This document shows, one piece after another, positions 5,811 to 14,194 of a stretch of 20,178 nt of DNA (position 1 is its first letter; each line of letters starts with the position of its first letter). The DNA is from a virus, in IMG/VR virus record IMGVR_UViG_3300044678_000690, positions 1-20,178 of that record. One strand, given 5' to 3'. Both the position numbers and the translations under genes were made by a program. The notes beneath the pieces are model-generated. The model had not been told where the DNA came from. It ran no database searches and worked only from the letters and a program-made list of their open reading frames with translations.

Positions 5811-8800
5811 TGGCTGACGAACAAATTGTAACCTCCATAGTCGCCAAAGCCGACTTGTCTAGCCTTGTGTCTGAAGTACACAGGGCTAGTGCTAGTCTTC
5901 AGCAACTTCAAAGAGAGCTGCTTGCTTCTAACAGAGCAATTTCTGCTTCAACAAAATTAGCAAACAATTTATTTAGAGATACATTAACTGGAAGCGGGCA
6001 GTTCTCCAGCCACTTCGTAAACCTTAATTCAGATGTCGATAAGTTTGGTAAGAATTTAGATGCAGGCAGATTAAAGCTTAAGAACTATTTCCAAACTTTT
6101 AGAGAGCATGCTACTACTCAAAAAGGAATGATCAGAGAGCTTGCCAAAGAGCAAGTTATGCTTCAAAACTCAGTCCTACAACCTTTAGGCAGAAATGCTC
6201 AAGGCTTAATGCAGTACAATGTCATGATTCCAAGAGGATTAGATGCTGTAAAGAATAGTGCACAGCTAGCTCGCATGGAACTGCAGATAATGAATCGTGC
6301 ACTATCTGAAGGAGCAGGATCTTTAATTAACTGGGGTAAGAATACTCAGTGGGCAGGTCGTCAGCTTACAGTTGGTCTCACAGTGCCATTAACAATGTTT
6401 GGTGCTGCAGCAGGAAAAGCTTTTAGAGAAGCAGACCAAGAGCTCGTAAGACTTACAAAGGTTTACGGTGGGCTAGCAGCAACATCTGCAACAGATTTAA
6501 AAGCAATTAGAGAAGAAGTTATTCAGACAGCAAAGTCTTTGTCTCAAACAATGGGTGCTTCTTTTAAAGACACAATTGCTCTAGGTGCAGATATTGCGGC
6601 AACTGGAAAGATGGGCAGCGACCTCCTTGGCTCAATAGAAGAAACAACAAGACTTGCTATCCTTGGTGAAGTAGACAGACAAGATGCAATGAAGGCCACT
6701 CTATCAATTCAAACAGCTTTTAAACAAAATACAGAACAGCTTACAGAGTCAATTAACTTTCTTAACGCAGTTGAAAACCAGACATCTACAACTCTTAATG
6801 ACTTAGTGGAAGCAATTCCAAAAGCTGGCCCAGTTGTTCAACAACTTGGAGGCAGCATTGAAGACCTAGCTCTTTATATGACTGCAATGAGAGAGGGCGG
6901 AATTAATGCGTCTGAAGGTGCAAACGCATTAAAGTCAGGTTTAGCTTCTTTAATTAATCCAACAAAACAAACAGTTGGAATTATGTCAGACTTCGGCATA
7001 GATGTTATGGGCATGGTTGCAAAAAATACTGGTAATACAACTGGCATGCTGTTGGACCTGCAAACAGCTCTTAATAAACTAGATCCTTTAAGCAAAGCTA
7101 GAGCGCTAGAACAGATGTTTGGTAAATTCCAATTTGCAAGAATGAGCGCACTCCTAAACAACCTTGGCAAAGAAGGAAGCCAGACGCTTCAGGTTATGGA
7201 TCTAATGAAAGCAAGCACTTCAGATTTGGCGGGAATTGCAGAGCGAGAATTAGGAATGATTACAGAATCTGCATCTGGTAAATATAGAAAAGCTATGGAA
7301 AGCCTAAAGGCAGAACTGGCAAGCGTAGGAGAAGAATTCCTTGGCATAGGAACTAAGATTATAAATGCAGCATCAAAGATTTTGAATTTCTTTACTGAGT
7401 TGCCAACACCAATTAAAAAAGCTCTTACATTTATGGCAGGATTTACAGCATTAGTAGGTCCACTTATTATGTTAACTGGTGTGCTTGCAAACTTCTTCGG
7501 ATATATAACAAAGGGAATAGTACAGCTTAGATCTTTCTTTATGAGAGCAAACGGATGGAAAATGCTCACACCAGAAATTATTGCTGCTCAAAAAGCAGCA
7601 GAGATGGTTGAAAATGCATTCTATTCAGATGCAGCCGCAGCTCAAGTTTTACACAACGCATTGCAAAAGCTTGTTTTAGATTATCAAAATCTGCAAGCAG
7701 CTTCAATGAAAAATGCAGTTCCTGTAAACCCAGGAGTTAGCACAGTTGCTGGAAATGCAGTTGTTGCAGCTGGAAGAAGAGTTGTAGATCCCAACGATCC
7801 ATATGTTGGCGACCCTAATACTAGAGCAATGTCTCATATTAGACCAAGAGATGTAAACAATCCAGCAACTATATTTGGCGGGGTCCCAGGAGCTATTCCA
7901 GTTAATAGAGGAATATCAAGAACTCCACAAATGTATATGCATGATAGACTTCCAAATATTGAAGGACTAACAAGCGTTAAGGGAATATCTACAGGAATTG
8001 TTCCAGGAGAAGCAGCTAAGTTCCATGCATTAATGGCAACTCTAGGAATGCAGACAGAGCAAGAGGTTGCCACATTAAAGAAGACTATTGCTATGGGCGG
8101 AACAGTAAGCAGAGAACTATTAGATACATTTGATGACATACTCCCTATAACTCAAAGATTTGCAAATAGCGCAGCAGATCAATCTGCATTAATTGTGCAG
8201 CAAATGAGAAATGCCGAAATTACTGTAGACCAAGCAAAGGCAAGAATCCTTGCACTCAATGCACAGATAGAAGCAGAAATGGGATCTGCTGTAAGTGCAT
8301 ATGCAGCAGGCAGAGGACGCACATTAGACTTAACAAAAGCTCCAATGATGAATCAACCAGTTGTTGATGCAAATGGGCAGTTTACGTTAAGAGATTTATA
8401 TAAGAAGCAAGCAAATGCTTCTGTCATGGAAGAGTTTGGAAGAGTGCGTGGAGTTAGAACATTTGGTGCTCCGTATAGTATTCAGACAACACGACTACCT
8501 AAATTTTATGAGGGTGGAGACATTGAATCATTTGGCCCAGGCAAGACTATGGTTTCTGGTCCATCTTCAATTAATTACGACGATAGACTAGGAAGCGTTC
8601 CACTAGGCGGATATGTTTTAAATCAATCTGCGTCTATGGATCCTGCAAACGCACCACTTGTTGCAATGGCTTCTGCTACTTATGAAAATGGTGGAGAAAT
8701 AACAGCAGCCCTAACCCCACGGGAAGTTGTTTTTGGGCCTAAGATTCAAAGAATGCCTGAGCTGTATGCAGCAGTAGATGCAGCAAATAGTGGATATAGT

Positions 8801-11800
8801 TTTGGCGGCCAGATCATGAAGGGCACATATGGATATGGAAGAGAAAGCGTTCTATCAATATGGGCAAGATTAGTTAACTCTAAGGATTATCCAAATGTTA
8901 TTAAGGCAGCAACAGTTGCCTCTGATGCTGCAATATTGTCGCAGCTTACTGGAATGGATATTAAGGATGCTACAAAGCGTACTGCTTCAGACTATGATTC
9001 AGCAACAAAGCATGCAAAGAAAGCGGCTAATGCAAATGGAACCACAAAGCTAGAAGAGTTTGTAAAAGCAAGAACAGCTCAGCTTATTAGATTAAGCAAA
9101 GAGCATCCAGATGCAAACTTAATTCTAGATGCTTATTCAAATAAAAATAAGTATAACCAATCTGCAAAAGCAGCTGGTCACAAAAAGATAGACACAATGA
9201 GTTACACAAGAACAATGATGTCTGTAGTCGATGATCTTGTTGCCCAAGGTATTATAAGCCCAGGACAAGCTAAAAAGGTTTTTGGAATTCTGGGTGGAGT
9301 TTCAGATTCATATGATCCTATTCATAAATCTCACTTTATGACTGCAAAAGAATCTGCTTCAGTATTTAAGCCAGGAGAGCTAGAGAAGCTGCTTGTAGCA
9401 GACGGAATGTCAAAGGCTGAGGCAGCAAAATACGCTGGTGTTACTGGAGTTAGATCAAATAACTATGTTGGTCAATCTGCTGGACTTATGGGATCTTTCA
9501 ATACTATGTTTGCTGGTATAGCATCAGGTAAGGGCGGCAACTTTAAAGATGAGCTTTCTCCATTTCAAGATGAGGCAAAGCGGAATTTTATACAAGGCAT
9601 CAAAAAGATTAAAGCCAAGCTAGGCATAAAAGGCAAAACAACAATGCCTGAAATTATTAAACAGCTTACTATGATGAAAATGAAATCTGGAATTGGATTT
9701 AATGCTAGAATGATTCCAACACTTGGTGGAAGACTAGCTTCAATGAACAGCTCTTGGATGAGACAATTAACTGGTCCAGCTGTTGGGTTTTTTAACAAGG
9801 GCGGAATGATTCCAGGTGGATCTATATCTAAAGGTAGATCAAATTATGGAAACATATCCCCACTATTAAGATTAATAGCACCATCCAAGCAATTAGAAAT
9901 TTTGAAAAAAGCTCGTGATATGTCAAAGGCAACAGCGACAGGAACCTATAAAGACATGGCTCCAGTTAAGTATGGGCATATGGTTTCTCCAAGCTCTGGC
10001 ATGAGCTATCCAATTCCTGGAGTTTCAGGTTTGTATAAAGATGCAGATGGAAATTTAAAATTCTTTAAGGGTGTTCCAAATGAAATATCTGCAAAGGCTG
10101 AGATTTATGGCACCAGGATGGCTAGAGAAGTTTTTGAACTTGATGCTCCAGAACAAACAATTAGAACAATAGCAAACCCATTAGACCCAACTGGCAAGTC
10201 AAAACTACTTGGATTAGAATCGCCATTTGATAAAAAATTTGTGGGTGGAGGAACTAAGTTCTCAGAAGATGAAATGATTAGACAAACAATTGCATCTTTA
10301 GTAATGAACAATAAAGACTTGTCACCAAGCAATGTGTATGGAAATGTTTTAGCAGATGTTGGAGCAGCAGGAGTATTCCCTAAAGCTTCAGGTAACACCG
10401 AATTTGCAAAGACCTTGCCTTCTATGGGCGATCAAGCAATGATCAACCTTCTTGCAGTTAAGGGCGGTGCAAGAAAAGACTTTGCTGTAAATACTGCGCC
10501 AATAGCTGCAGGAATGACACCTACACAATATTCTAGAAAAATGAAAAAAGCAATGGAAAAAATGTATCCAAAGCTTGTTAAATTTGTTGCTACTATTCCA
10601 AAAGAAGACAGAGGTCCATACATTAGTCTTCTTAAAAGATTTGAAGATGGAATGGAGCGCACTGATTTTAAAAAGCTTCATGGAGTGCATGTTCAAGCTA
10701 AAAGAAATATGGGTGGTCCAATTGGTGGTGGGCCAGTTAGGTCAGGAAGATATGCCTATGGCCGTCCAGGAAATCCAGCCGCTAGAGCAGAGTGGGAAGC
10801 CAAGCAACGTGCACAAAGAGAAAGAGATGCGGAAGCTGCAAGGTCTAGAGCAGCATCTCATCAGATTCGAGGACAGCAGGCGCTTACAAGCGGTTTGGGC
10901 AGACAAGCGGTAAGAACAGGAACAACAAGCTTTTACAACCCTGGTCAGGTAATTGTTAATAACGCACTTGACCCATTTAGAAACTCTGCAATGATGAAGG
11001 CCAGATACCTTGAAGCTGGGTTTAACACTCTTGCAAATTCTGCAGCAAGAGGTGCAGTTACATTAAGATATGGATTGATGACATCTGGAACGCATGTCAA
11101 GCAAGCTTATCAAGAGTTTACAAAACAAGTTGTTAATTCAGGAAGAGCATCTCTTGCTACAATGAAAATGAAAGCGGCAATAGCTCAAGCCGCTGGAAGC
11201 GTTTTTGCATCTGGAGTACGTGCAGAAAATGCTGGAAGACTTGGACAAGCTTATCCTGGACAATATAGTATTAATCCCGCAACTGGACTTCCAATAAACA
11301 CTGCAACTGGAAAGCAAGTTGGAATGATGAGTGGACCAGCAATTATTGGAAACTGGAAGCAAGCTGGAGATGGTGTCAGCAGCAGAAAAGTTGGAACTTT
11401 AGGTTTTAGAAAAACAGAGTACATGGTTGGCGACAAGGTAATGACAGCAGCTCAGATGAAGGCTGCTGGAATGGCTGTTCCTCAAAAGCCAATGGGTATG
11501 GGCGGCGGAGCAATGGGTGCATCTATGGCTGGCTCAATGGCTGGTATGGCAATGATGAGTCAAGAAAAAGTTTTGGGTATGAGTGGACAAGCCGCTGGTA
11601 TGGGAGTTATGGGAGCCGCATCAATATTGCCTTTCATAGCTGGACCAGCTATAACTAAAGCTAGGGCTGGTCTTTCAGGATTAGGAGCTGGTGTCAAGGC
11701 AATTACTGCAGGCACAATGAGTTTAACTAAAGCTATGCATAATGTTTTAATGGTTGCAAAAGGATTTGGTCCAGTAGGGTTAGCAATAAGCGCAGTTTTT

Positions 11801-14194
11801 GCAGGCTTTAAGATTTACAAGCAAGTTCAGGATGATTGGCAAGACGCAAGAATGGGTCTTTCCATGACAGCTAAAGCTGCAGAGCAAGCTGGAATAAAGT
11901 ACTTTAACTTGCAGGAAACAATGCAAGGCTACATAGATAAGCAAAAACTAGCAACAGCCGCTGCAAAAGGTTCAGAAGGTATTGCGCTAGGAATGCCTGG
12001 ACTTCCAAGATCAATTGAAGAACTCAAGAAAGCAAAAGAAGAGGGCAAGGGTCTAAAGGATTTAATTGAATCTTTAAATAGATCAAGCAGCACTAAAGAA
12101 ACTCAAAGGCTAGTAAGCAATCAAAAGGCACAAATGGTTGCCGCTGGAATGAGCATTGAAGAAGCAAACAAGAAGATTTATGGCGCATTAGCAAATAGCA
12201 ATAAGTCTAAGCAAACATATCAATTGTTAGCTGATCAAGGTTTTGGTGCAATTGTAGACAAGTCAACTGCTGCCGAGTTTGCTGTTGAAAACCTAGTAAA
12301 CACTTTAAATAGGGGTGAGGGTACTGCTGATTGGTATAAAGAAGTAGGAAATGGATTTGAAGGACTTATTAACGTATTCCAAACAGCCACATCTAGTTTG
12401 ATCGGCACAAAAGATGCGGCAGGAAATGTTATAGATGAGTTTAGAGCTTATCAAATAGTTATGTCAAAAGCAGAAGCTAATAATCCAGGAATAAATGATG
12501 CCATCGGAGAAAGTGTTTATTCTAATTTGGTTAAGACTCAACCTTTGCTAGAACTAATTGCAAACAAGTCCGACTCAATTAAGGGTATACTCGCAAAGTG
12601 GAAGCTGTTTACTTCTGGAATTAATATTGATTTAAGTAAGATTGATTCTACATTGGCTAGCAAGCTTGCTGGATTTACATCAGCAATCGGAAGCGGAATT
12701 GATCAGCTTACTAAAGCTGCTGGAGATGCAACAACATATGGAAAAACTGGAGCAGCATTAACTAAGTTGCAAAAAACAATTGCCGCAACTTCTGCAGCAG
12801 CGCAACGAGCAAACGCAGCTTCTCAAAGAAGCGCTCAAGAAGAACTAAAAGCAATTTCTAAAAAAATTAAGCTTATAGAAGAAGAAAAGAATAAAAAGCT
12901 TGAAGCATTAAGAGCAACTCAAGATGCTTCAAATTATGCATTAGAGCTACAAAAGCTACAAATTGAATATGCCGATGCAGTATCACGGGGAGATACCGCC
13001 GCAGCTGCATCAGCAAGACTAAGTATTGATCAGCTTACTTCAAATAGACAGAGCGATCTTGCAGCTAAAGCAATCGAAGATGCTGCAAATAAGGCAAAAG
13101 CACCTTTAGAGAAAGATGCAGAAAGAATTCAAGATCGTCAAGATAAAAAGAATACTTCTTTCCAGAATGCCACAGATAACTCAGCAGTTGCTGGTGAAAT
13201 TTCTGACTTAATTAAAAAATTCCAGGGTTCATATAATGATCTAACAACTAGAGGAATAAGCGCAGAGCTTCTACCAGCAAAAGAAAGAGCTGCTGAAGAA
13301 GCAAAGATCAGATCAGAGCTAGTCGCACTTATAAAAGAAATTCAAAAATCTGGAACTGGTAGCAGCACAACTGCAAAAACAGTTAGAGATGCTTTTGGCC
13401 TCTATTTTGATAAAAACGGAAAGCCTATTGCTCCAGAGACAACATCTACATCTTATAGTGGCTCTAGGCTTACAACTACATCAACACCAAACAAATCAAT
13501 TCTAGATACATTTAAAAATGATATGGCTGCCGTAAAGCAGCTTGCAACAGCAATTACTGGTGGAACAACTTTAGATAGACTTAGATTAGAATTAAAGGAA
13601 GCTTTAGGTAAGGGTGAAACTAATAAGCCAAAGCCTAATGTACCTACTGCAAAACAAGCTGCAAATAATGCAGTTGATCCAATGGCTCCTAAAGGCGGAA
13701 CAGTAAGAAAAGAAGGAAACATTACCTATATTTATGACAATATGGGAAAGAAGTACGACATAACAAGTCCAGAAGGAAAGAAGTTAAAGAAGGTATTTAA
13801 AAAAGCATCTGGAGGAATAGTTCAACATTTTGGTCCAGGTGGAGGAGTTTATGGTCCAGGCACTGGAACATCGGACTCTATACCAGCAATGCTATCAAAT
13901 GGTGAGTATGTTATTAGGGCGGAATCAGTTCAAGCAATAGGAGTCCCTATGCTAGACAAGATAAATAAATTAGCTGCTGGAGGAATGGTTAGCTATGATA
14001 TTCCTAAGATGTCAAGCGGTGGCCGTGTAAGATTTAACGAGGGAGGCCTTGCTTCATCTGGAAGCACATTGTATAATATCAATGTAGAGCTTAATGGAAC
14101 TAATCTTACAGCAGATCAAGTTGCTGCATCAATTCATAAAGAAATGAGACTTAGAGAAATGGCTTCTGGAGTAAATAGAAGGGTTGGCGGATAA
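5810..14194 (+). CDS. Tape measure protein with two embedded enzyme-like domains
   Basis: This 2794 aa protein should set tail length and help DNA ejection. It starts at GTG 5810, with AGGAG six bases upstream. Residues 1-170 are coiled-coil-like. About 180-500 match the TP901-type tape measure core (W-G-K-N-T-Q-W-A-G-R-Q-L, then F-G-K-F-Q-F-A-R-M). About 538-566 is a strongly hydrophobic segment (F-M-A-G-F-T-A-L-V-G-P-L-I). About 1012-1325 is an unknown domain with a DPIHKSH motif (1169-1175). About 1350-1630 has kinase-like motifs: GLYK 1407-1410, FFK 1418-1420, N-x-D-x4-N 1501-1508, D-V-G 1516-1518. About 1895-2005 is Met/Gly-rich and hydrophobic. About 2325-2450 is a charged coiled coil. 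The C-terminus has G-P-G-T-G-T-S-D-S-I-P-A-M-L-S-N-G-E-Y-V, common in tape measures. No peptidoglycan hydrolase motif was seen. The enzyme-like parts are inferred. Confidence 0.9.
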   Translation: MADEQIVTSIVAKADLSSLVSEVHRASASLQQLQRELLASNRAISASTKLANNLFRDTLTGSGQFSSHFVNLNSDVDKFGKNLDAGRLKLKNYFQTFREHATTQKGMIRELAKEQVMLQNSVLQPLGRNAQGLMQYNVMIPRGLDAVKNSAQLARMELQIMNRALSEGAGSLINWGKNTQWAGRQLTVGLTVPLTMFGAAAGKAFREADQELVRLTKVYGGLAATSATDLKAIREEVIQTAKSLSQTMGASFKDTIALGADIAATGKMGSDLLGSIEETTRLAILGEVDRQDAMKATLSIQTAFKQNTEQLTESINFLNAVENQTSTTLNDLVEAIPKAGPVVQQLGGSIEDLALYMTAMREGGINASEGANALKSGLASLINPTKQTVGIMSDFGIDVMGMVAKNTGNTTGMLLDLQTALNKLDPLSKARALEQMFGKFQFARMSALLNNLGKEGSQTLQVMDLMKASTSDLAGIAERELGMITESASGKYRKAMESLKAELASVGEEFLGIGTKIINAASKILNFFTELPTPIKKALTFMAGFTALVGPLIMLTGVLANFFGYITKGIVQLRSFFMRANGWKMLTPEIIAAQKAAEMVENAFYSDAAAAQVLHNALQKLVLDYQNLQAASMKNAVPVNPGVSTVAGNAVVAAGRRVVDPNDPYVGDPNTRAMSHIRPRDVNNPATIFGGVPGAIPVNRGISRTPQMYMHDRLPNIEGLTSVKGISTGIVPGEAAKFHALMATLGMQTEQEVATLKKTIAMGGTVSRELLDTFDDILPITQRFANSAADQSALIVQQMRNAEITVDQAKARILALNAQIEAEMGSAVSAYAAGRGRTLDLTKAPMMNQPVVDANGQFTLRDLYKKQANASVMEEFGRVRGVRTFGAPYSIQTTRLPKFYEGGDIESFGPGKTMVSGPSSINYDDRLGSVPLGGYVLNQSASMDPANAPLVAMASATYENGGEITAALTPREVVFGPKIQRMPELYAAVDAANSGYSFGGQIMKGTYGYGRESVLSIWARLVNSKDYPNVIKAATVASDAAILSQLTGMDIKDATKRTASDYDSATKHAKKAANANGTTKLEEFVKARTAQLIRLSKEHPDANLILDAYSNKNKYNQSAKAAGHKKIDTMSYTRTMMSVVDDLVAQGIISPGQAKKVFGILGGVSDSYDPIHKSHFMTAKESASVFKPGELEKLLVADGMSKAEAAKYAGVTGVRSNNYVGQSAGLMGSFNTMFAGIASGKGGNFKDELSPFQDEAKRNFIQGIKKIKAKLGIKGKTTMPEIIKQLTMMKMKSGIGFNARMIPTLGGRLASMNSSWMRQLTGPAVGFFNKGGMIPGGSISKGRSNYGNISPLLRLIAPSKQLEILKKARDMSKATATGTYKDMAPVKYGHMVSPSSGMSYPIPGVSGLYKDADGNLKFFKGVPNEISAKAEIYGTRMAREVFELDAPEQTIRTIANPLDPTGKSKLLGLESPFDKKFVGGGTKFSEDEMIRQTIASLVMNNKDLSPSNVYGNVLADVGAAGVFPKASGNTEFAKTLPSMGDQAMINLLAVKGGARKDFAVNTAPIAAGMTPTQYSRKMKKAMEKMYPKLVKFVATIPKEDRGPYISLLKRFEDGMERTDFKKLHGVHVQAKRNMGGPIGGGPVRSGRYAYGRPGNPAARAEWEAKQRAQRERDAEAARSRAASHQIRGQQALTSGLGRQAVRTGTTSFYNPGQVIVNNALDPFRNSAMMKARYLEAGFNTLANSAARGAVTLRYGLMTSGTHVKQAYQEFTKQVVNSGRASLATMKMKAAIAQAAGSVFASGVRAENAGRLGQAYPGQYSINPATGLPINTATGKQVGMMSGPAIIGNWKQAGDGVSSRKVGTLGFRKTEYMVGDKVMTAAQMKAAGMAVPQKPMGMGGGAMGASMAGSMAGMAMMSQEKVLGMSGQAAGMGVMGAASILPFIAGPAITKARAGLSGLGAGVKAITAGTMSLTKAMHNVLMVAKGFGPVGLAISAVFAGFKIYKQVQDDWQDARMGLSMTAKAAEQAGIKYFNLQETMQGYIDKQKLATAAAKGSEGIALGMPGLPRSIEELKKAKEEGKGLKDLIESLNRSSSTKETQRLVSNQKAQMVAAGMSIEEANKKIYGALANSNKSKQTYQLLADQGFGAIVDKSTAAEFAVENLVNTLNRGEGTADWYKEVGNGFEGLINVFQTATSSLIGTKDAAGNVIDEFRAYQIVMSKAEANNPGINDAIGESVYSNLVKTQPLLELIANKSDSIKGILAKWKLFTSGINIDLSKIDSTLASKLAGFTSAIGSGIDQLTKAAGDATTYGKTGAALTKLQKTIAATSAAAQRANAASQRSAQEELKAISKKIKLIEEEKNKKLEALRATQDASNYALELQKLQIEYADAVSRGDTAAAASARLSIDQLTSNRQSDLAAKAIEDAANKAKAPLEKDAERIQDRQDKKNTSFQNATDNSAVAGEISDLIKKFQGSYNDLTTRGISAELLPAKERAAEEAKIRSELVALIKEIQKSGTGSSTTAKTVRDAFGLYFDKNGKPIAPETTSTSYSGSRLTTTSTPNKSILDTFKNDMAAVKQLATAITGGTTLDRLRLELKEALGKGETNKPKPNVPTAKQAANNAVDPMAPKGGTVRKEGNITYIYDNMGKKYDITSPEGKKLKKVFKKASGGIVQHFGPGGGVYGPGTGTSDSIPAMLSNGEYVIRAESVQAIGVPMLDKINKLAAGGMVSYDIPKMSSGGRVRFNEGGLASSGSTLYNINVELNGTNLTADQVAASIHKEMRLREMASGVNRRVGG
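8510..8800 (+). repeat. Degenerate internal copy of the tape-measure C-terminal motif
   Basis: Residues about 901-998 of the tape measure (G-G-D-I-E-S-F-G-P-G, then S-V-P-L-G-G-Y-V-L-N-Q-S-A-S) align with the C-terminal motif at 2668-2710 (G-G-I-V-Q-H-F-G-P-G, then S-I-P-A-M-L-S-N-G-E-Y-V-I-R-A-E-S). A third weaker echo follows (T-P-R-E-V-V-F-G-P). The copy sits directly before the first insert domain. Confidence 0.55.
8801..8841 (+). repeat. Gly-rich linker copy 1 before insert domain 1
   Basis: Residues 998-1011 read F-G-G-Q-I-M-K-G-T-Y-G-Y-G-R. The pattern G-G-x-I, then G, then Y-x-Y-G recurs at 9788-9853 and 10709-10768, so the two putative inserts are bracketed by related linkers. Confidence 0.5.
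8843..9784 (+). other. Tape measure insert domain 1, nucleotidylyltransferase-like motif
   Basis: This segment encodes tape measure residues about 1012-1325. It is rich in Lys and helix-forming residues and looks globular rather than coiled. At 1157-1176 it reads V-F-G-I-L-G-G-V-S-D-S-Y-D-P-I-H-K-S-H-F, which resembles the beta1/HxGH loop of the nucleotidylyltransferase superfamily (G-G-x-F-D-P-I-H-x-G-H). The glycine before the second histidine is serine here, and the motif lies mid-domain rather than near its N-terminus. A second family signature, (I)SSTxxR, was not found. The resemblance may be chance. Confidence 0.35.
9788..9853 (+). repeat. Gly-rich linker copy 2 between the inserts
   Basis: Residues 1327-1348 begin F-F-N-K-G-G-M-I-P-G-G and end G-R-S-N-Y-G-N, an imperfect copy of the linkers at 8801-8841 and 10709-10768. 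It separates insert domain 1 from the kinase-like insert. Confidence 0.5.
9854..10708 (+). other. Tape measure insert domain 2, protein-kinase-like
   Basis: This segment encodes residues about 1349-1633. In order it shows a nucleotide-loop-like G-L-Y-K-D-A-D-G (1407-1414), a strand with F-F-K (K1420 as candidate ATP-binding Lys) and a helix with E1431 in A-K-A-E-I-Y-G-T-R-M-A-R-E. L-G-L-E-S-P-F-D follows near 1473, then N-K-D-L-S-P-S-N (N1501, D1503, N1508) and L-A-D-V-G-A-A-G (D1516, G1518). The order and spacing resemble HipA/PI3-4-kinase-like folds (N-x-D-x4-N, D-x-G). The His found in many HipA catalytic loops is Ser1505. Fold assignment is inferred from motifs only. Confidence 0.55.
10709..10768 (+). 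repeat. Gly-rich linker copy 3 after the kinase-like insert
   Basis: Residues 1634-1653 include M-G-G-P-I-G-G-G-P-V and G-R-Y-A-Y-G-R-P, resembling the linker at 8801-8841 most closely in Y-x-Y-G-R. It closes the second insert. Confidence 0.5.

Noticed and set aside
10388-10696. Minus-strand frames opposite the kinase-like insert
   Set aside because: Composition is typical of antisense shadow frames (Phe/Ser/Cys-rich) and there is no start context.
10575-10913. Plus-strand open frame in another register inside the tape measure
   Set aside because: Overlaps the continuous tape measure frame, has no binding site and no recognisable protein features.
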